Shown one piece after another: positions 60,504 to 64,000 of a stretch of 64,000 bases of DNA (within the stretch, counting starts at the first letter, position 1; each line of letters starts with the position of its first letter). Source of the stretch: Pseudomonadota bacterium. GTDB lineage: Bacteria; Chloroflexota; UBA6077; JAJPHF01. The stretch is taken from positions 62,001 to 126,000 of the forward strand of contig JAJPHF010000139.1 of assembly GCA_021325365.1 (NCBI GenBank). The letters run 5' to 3'. Below the pieces are notes generated by a model. That model was not told the origin of the DNA and did no database searches. It saw nothing but the letters and a program-made list of their open reading frames with translations. The translations under genes and the position numbers were made by a program.

Positions 60504-61384
60504 GCGGAACGATAGGTCAGTAAGTGCCGCCGGTACAAGCCGGCCGCCGTACTGAGGTTCCCCTTCTGGTGGACGACGGCATAGTCGATACGGATCGGAA
60601 AGCCCTCGACCTGGAGAATGGCCAGCTGGCCCGCTGTAATCCCCGGCACCGCCGCGTGGCTGCCAACGGGCGCGATGCCCACCCCATCGGCCACGGCATG
60701 CAGTTTGGCTTCGATGTGGTTGGCCTCCATGGCCACCTGGAGCGTGATGCCCGCCTCTGCCGCCAGGCGGTGCATGATGGAACGGAGAAAGAACGTCGGC
60801 TTCGGCAGGAGCAATTGCTCGGATCGCAGCGCGGCGAACGGCGCTGGCGGCCCGTGCTGCAAGCGATGGCCCGGGCGCCCCACCAGGACCACGTCATAGC
60901 TGCCGAGCGGCTCGGCGACCAGCGCGGGATCGTCGACCGGACCAGCCACGACTACCAGGTCAAAGCGGTGCCGCCGTACACCGTCTAACAAGTCGGGTAC
61001 GTCGCCGATTTCCTGCGTGACGTGGACGCCGGGCTGGGACTGCCGAAAGGCAGTGTGCACGCGCGGCAGGAGGTAGGCGCCGAAGTAGAGCGAGGCGCCA
61101 AAGGTCACCGTGCCATGCTCGAGCCCGCGGAAGGCGCTGAGCGCCTTGTCCGTTCGCTCCAGCATGTCCTCGATCTCGGCGCACGACGCGAGCAAGACCT
61201 CGCCGGCCGGGGTCAGGTCGATCTGGCGGCGGCCCCGGGAGCGCACTAGCAGGCGCACCCCGAGGATCGTCTCCAGCTCCTTGATCTGAGCGGACACCGC
61301 GGGCTGCGACAGGCAAAGGTCATCGGCCGCCCGGGCAAAGCTCCGTTGGCGGCTCACCGCCGCGAAGGTCCGTAGGTGGTGCAT
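60500..61384 (-). CDS. LysR-family transcriptional regulator
   Basis: This 294-residue protein has a standard LysR layout: helix-turn-helix (about 1-60: AVSRQRSFARAADDLCLSQP, AVSAQIKELE) and an effector domain (about 90-294). It shares an ATGA overlap with the decarboxylase-like gene downstream and is divergent from the DUF3891-UbiD genes. It probably responds to an aromatic acid and controls one or both. The ATG chosen gives the usual MHHLRTFAAV start; a GTG ten codons upstream is in frame but has no better site. Confidence 0.88.
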   Translation of the reverse strand: MHHLRTFAAVSRQRSFARAADDLCLSQPAVSAQIKELETILGVRLLVRSRGRRQIDLTPAGEVLLASCAEIEDMLERTDKALSAFRGLEHGTVTFGASLYFGAYLLPRVHTAFRQSQPGVHVTQEIGDVPDLLDGVRRHRFDLVVVAGPVDDPALVAEPLGSYDVVLVGRPGHRLQHGPPAPFAALRSEQLLLPKPTFFLRSIMHRLAAEAGITLQVAMEANHIEAKLHAVADGVGIAPVGSHAAVPGITAGQLAILQVEGFPIRIDYAVVHQKGNLSTAAGLYRRHLLTYRSA

Positions 61385-61566
61385 GGTGATCGAGGAGCAG
61401 CGATCGTACAACACGCGCCGCGTTCTCTCCGGGTCCCGCGTAGATATAAGCGCCCGTGATTTTAATGCTAATCAAGCGAGTATTGCAGGGCGCTATCGAG
61501 GGTGCTACGGTGGGATGGATTCGTTCTACGGTTGGGCAGTGGCGGTCCGTTCAGGAGGTGGTCCCC

Positions 61567-62409
61567 ATGATGGTCGGTCGCTACGACGAGTCGCGCCTGT
61601 TGCTGGTGTCCCAGGTGGACCATTCACGGGTGGCGGGCCTCCTCGCCGCCCACTGGGGCAACGACACGTTCGCGCCGCCCACGCCGTACCTGTCGATGGT
61701 CCTCGCCGCGCAGGAGCACGACACCGGCTGGTGGGAGTGGGAGAACAAGCCGACGCTGAACGAGGCCGGCTACCCGCCCGACTACATCGGCAGCATTCGG
61801 CACCTCGGCCGCGGCGTCTGGCTCGATTTCTACCGCCGGGGCATCCAGCGCGTGGCGGCGCAAGACCCCTACGCGGGCTACATGGTCTCGATGCACGGCG
61901 ATGGGCTGCTGACGCAGGGGATGGGTCTACTGCCCTACATGCCCAAGTACACGGGCGATCCGGCGGTCGTAGCCTTCCTCGACGAGCAGAAGGCGCTGCG
62001 TGCCGACCTGAAGCCCCGCCTGCAAGCGGACGGCGTCGCCCCCGAGGCGCTGACGGAAGAGCACCTCTGGACTAACTTCAAGCTGATGGAAGTGTTCGAC
62101 CAGTTCGCCCAGTTCATCTGCAACCGCTACCCGTTCAACAGTCGGGAGCGCCAGAACGGGCCGACCCCCACGCTCAGCGATACGCCGGCGCCGGTGCGGC
62201 CGGGCCAGGACGACGTCGTCCTCACCGTCGACGTGCAGAACGAGACGCGCGCCATCGTGCGGCCGTACCCATTCGGCGTCGACCCGCTAGTAGTGTCGTT
62301 CCAGGGCCGCCTGGTGCCCAATCGGCCCTTCGCCAGCCAGGACGAGTTCCTCCACGTCTTCTACACGGCCGAGCGCGTCAACCTGACCTACACGCTGCAC
62401 GCCGCGTAG
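61567..62409 (+). CDS. DUF3891-family protein
   Basis: This 280-residue protein reads LLLVSQVDHSRVAGLLAAHW, SMVLAAQEHDTGWWEWENKP and YAGYMVSMHGDGLL, the His-rich, HD-like pattern of DUF3891. The family has no settled function; the conserved HD and His residues suggest a metal-dependent enzyme. A GGAGGTG site precedes ATG 61567. It starts the rightward transcript opposite the LysR gene, 57 bases before the UbiD gene. That position implies a role in the same pathway. Confidence 0.75.
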   Translation: MMVGRYDESRLLLVSQVDHSRVAGLLAAHWGNDTFAPPTPYLSMVLAAQEHDTGWWEWENKPTLNEAGYPPDYIGSIRHLGRGVWLDFYRRGIQRVAAQDPYAGYMVSMHGDGLLTQGMGLLPYMPKYTGDPAVVAFLDEQKALRADLKPRLQADGVAPEALTEEHLWTNFKLMEVFDQFAQFICNRYPFNSRERQNGPTPTLSDTPAPVRPGQDDVVLTVDVQNETRAIVRPYPFGVDPLVVSFQGRLVPNRPFASQDEFLHVFYTAERVNLTYTLHAA

Positions 62410-62466
62410 GCCCGGGGGCGCGCAGCGGCACCGCGCCGTGGGCACGAAGAGAGGGGGGAGCGACGC

Positions 62467-63951
62467 ATGGCAGTCGAGGTCGAGGTGGGACGCACCGACC
62501 TGGCGCGGCCGCGGTGGCGCGATCTGCGGGAGTGGCTCGCCCTCGTCGAGGGCATCGGCGAGCTCCGGCGGGTGGACGGGGCCAGCTCGGAAGAGGACGT
62601 TGGCGCCATCACCGAGATGCTGGAGCGCTACGAGGACAGCCCGTGCGTTCTCTTCGACCGGCTGCCGGGGTTCGAGCCCGGCTACCGTGTGCTCTCCAAC
62701 GCGCTCGGGACGCGGCGGCGGCACGCGCTGACCCTCGGGCTCGACCCGGCCGAGGCCACACATGAGCGACTGCTGGCCTACTGGCGCACCCTGCTGCGCG
62801 GCTTCACCCCCATCCCGCCGGTCGTGGTCGGCGATGGGCCCATCCGGGAGAACGTCCTGCGCGACACGGCCGTGGACCTCACGCGCTTCCCCGCGCCCAT
62901 CTGGCACCCGCTCGACGGCGGCCGCTACATCGGGACCGCCAGCCTGAACATCGTGCGCGACCCGGAGACCGGCGCGATCAACATGGGCGCCTACCGGAAC
63001 CAGGTGTTCGACCGCAACAGCATCGGTTTTCGCGGCGCACCCACCCACCACGGCGGCATGATCCAGCAGAAGTACGACCGGCGTGGGGAGCCGACACCCA
63101 TCGTCGTCGTGGTGGGCTCCGACCCGCTCCTGTTCATGGCGTCGTGTGTGGAGGGCTTGCACCTCGGCCAGAGCGAGCTGGACTGGGCCGGCGGGGTGCA
63201 GGGGCGGCCCGTCGAGGTGATCGAGGGCGAGCTGACGGGGCTGCCGATTCCGGCCCACGCGGAGATCGCGCTCGAAGGCTTTATCTCCACCGAGGAGTAC
63301 GACGTCACCGAGGGGCCCTACGGCGAGTGGATGGGCTACTACCAGGAGGGCTTCGCGCGCAACCGGGTCGTGCGGATTCAGCGCGTCTACCATCGCCACC
63401 AGCCGATCCTCCTGGGCTGCCCCCAGGGCAAGCCGCCGCACGAGGACAACCGCTTCCTCGCCTACCTGCGCGCGGGCATGATCTGGGACCAGCTTGAGAA
63501 GGCCGGGGTGCCCGACATCCGTGGTGTCTGGACCCCGCCCGAGGGCGGCAACCGGCTGATGACGGTGGTCGCCATCAAGCAGCGCTATCCCGGCCATGCC
63601 AAGCAAGCGGCCACCATCGCGTCCCAGTGCGGGGGCGGGGTGGAGATGAACCGCCTGACGGTCGTGGTGGACGAGTACGTGGACATCACCAGCCTGCAAG
63701 ACGTGGTGTGGGCGATCCTGGCGCGGTCGGACCCGGCCCGCGACGTGGAGATCGTCACGCGCACGAAGGCCAGCCGGATCGACATGGCGCTCAGCCCCGA
63801 CGAGCGCAACCTGTCGCTCAGCTCGCGCATGATCATCGACGCCACCACCCCATTCGAGTGGAAAGACGATCCCCAGGCCGGCACCCCGATCGGCTCGCCC
63901 GAGCGCACGCGCGCGACGCTCGAGCGCTGGGGCTGGCTGCTGAAGGAGTAG
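62467..63951 (+). CDS. UbiD-family decarboxylase
   Basis: This 494-residue protein has the UbiD pattern: RWRDLREWLALVEGIGELRR at the start, YIGTASLNIVRDPETGAINM, and the TEGPYGEW block (about 280-287) with the active-site Glu motif. It uses prenylated FMN made elsewhere. It is of normal length and differs from the member at 47577. A GGGGGAG site precedes the ATG. A following gene starts 2 bases after its stop, so they are one operon with the DUF3891 gene. Confidence 0.88.
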   Translation: MAVEVEVGRTDLARPRWRDLREWLALVEGIGELRRVDGASSEEDVGAITEMLERYEDSPCVLFDRLPGFEPGYRVLSNALGTRRRHALTLGLDPAEATHERLLAYWRTLLRGFTPIPPVVVGDGPIRENVLRDTAVDLTRFPAPIWHPLDGGRYIGTASLNIVRDPETGAINMGAYRNQVFDRNSIGFRGAPTHHGGMIQQKYDRRGEPTPIVVVVGSDPLLFMASCVEGLHLGQSELDWAGGVQGRPVEVIEGELTGLPIPAHAEIALEGFISTEEYDVTEGPYGEWMGYYQEGFARNRVVRIQRVYHRHQPILLGCPQGKPPHEDNRFLAYLRAGMIWDQLEKAGVPDIRGVWTPPEGGNRLMTVVAIKQRYPGHAKQAATIASQCGGGVEMNRLTVVVDEYVDITSLQDVVWAILARSDPARDVEIVTRTKASRIDMALSPDERNLSLSSRMIIDATTPFEWKDDPQAGTPIGSPERTRATLERWGWLLKE

Positions 63952-63953
63952 CG

Positions 63954-64000
63954 ATGACGCTAGGCCAGTCGGTCCCCCTGGTCGATGCGCGGGCGCGCGT
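63954..64000 (+). CDS. N-terminus of a probable molybdopterin-binding hydroxylase subunit (runs off the window)
   Basis: Only 15 codons are present: MTLGQSVPLVDARAR. The pattern GxSVPxVDARAxV is typical of the start of xanthine-dehydrogenase/aldehyde-oxidase family large subunits, which hydroxylate aromatic and heterocyclic rings or oxidise aldehydes. An AAGGAG site lies 5 bases before the ATG, and the start is 2 bases after the UbiD stop. The call is tentative because the visible part is so short. Confidence 0.4.
   Translation, partial: MTLGQSVPLVDARAR

Noticed and set aside
1..64000. CRISPR arrays, tRNA or rRNA genes
   Set aside because: I saw no regularly spaced direct repeats of the right size and no cloverleaf or rRNA-like sequence.

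Overview
The window is GC-rich, apart from a lower-GC block at roughly 28.5-39.1 kb. It carries multidomain signalling proteins (FHA, class III cyclase, Ser/Thr kinase), TAT or lipoprotein substrate-binding proteins, DUF3891 and UbiD genes. This mix suggests a Chloroflexota-like bacterium, but that is an inference from gene content only; no rRNA or marker gene is present.

Layout. (1) 1-3.8 kb, minus strand: aromatic-acid catabolism genes (LigB-type dioxygenase, double cupin, class II aldolase, Rieske oxygenase), with a relic of an ABC substrate-binding protein between two of them. (2) 4.3-23.4 kb, plus strand: the outstanding region, read here as a ribosomally synthesised, post-translationally modified peptide (RiPP) system with its own signalling machinery. 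It contains a GAF-PAS-cyclase-FHA protein, a 1157-residue fusion (three FHA, three cyclic-nucleotide domains, PqqD-like domain, M50 membrane protease), an FtsX/MacB permease, a 97-residue precursor ending in a Trp-rich core, a SPASM radical SAM enzyme, a zinc-ribbon/FHA/ABC ATPase, two secreted proteins, a RiPP-type radical SAM enzyme with the CX7CX2C motif, and a transmembrane Ser/Thr kinase. (3) 23.6-28.5 kb: DUF1259 protein, a truncated PqqC/TenA-like gene and secreted alpha/beta hydrolases. (4) 28.4-39.1 kb: a glycosyltransferase island (three family 2 enzymes, one methyltransferase-GT2 fusion, two GT39-like membrane enzymes), containing a dead IS5-family element with recognisable inverted repeats. 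(5) 39.2-46.4 kb: small regulators, SnoaL and GYD proteins, an aldolase relic, SDR, an XRE/MmyB regulator, a hydrolase and a substrate-binding protein. (6) 46.4-64 kb: a second, larger aromatic-degradation region with UbiD decarboxylases, Rieske oxygenases, LigB dioxygenases, VOC protein, dihydroxyphthalate-decarboxylase-like proteins, LysR, and several decayed copies of cupin, substrate-binding protein and permease genes.

How it may work. In region 2, cAMP made by the cyclase would be sensed by the cyclic-nucleotide domains of the protease fusion. The kinase would create phosphothreonine marks read by six FHA domains spread over three proteins. The two radical SAM enzymes would modify the Trp-rich peptide, the M50 protease would cut it, and the ABC transporter would export it. 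The core layout (precursor, radical SAM enzyme, membrane metalloprotease, ABC ATPase, permease) resembles the Bacillus yydFGHIJ epipeptide operon; the signalling layer is what looks new. In regions 1 and 6 the enzymes fit aromatic acid hydroxylation, decarboxylation and meta ring cleavage; many genes exist in several copies, some decaying.

Non-coding structure worth attention: a 36-bp motif with identical internal spacing in three copies (43017, 56105, 58347), two related ~78-bp palindromes with compensatory stem changes, each at the TAG stop of a gene (37959, 50380), and two further long perfect inverted repeats (25078, 39155).
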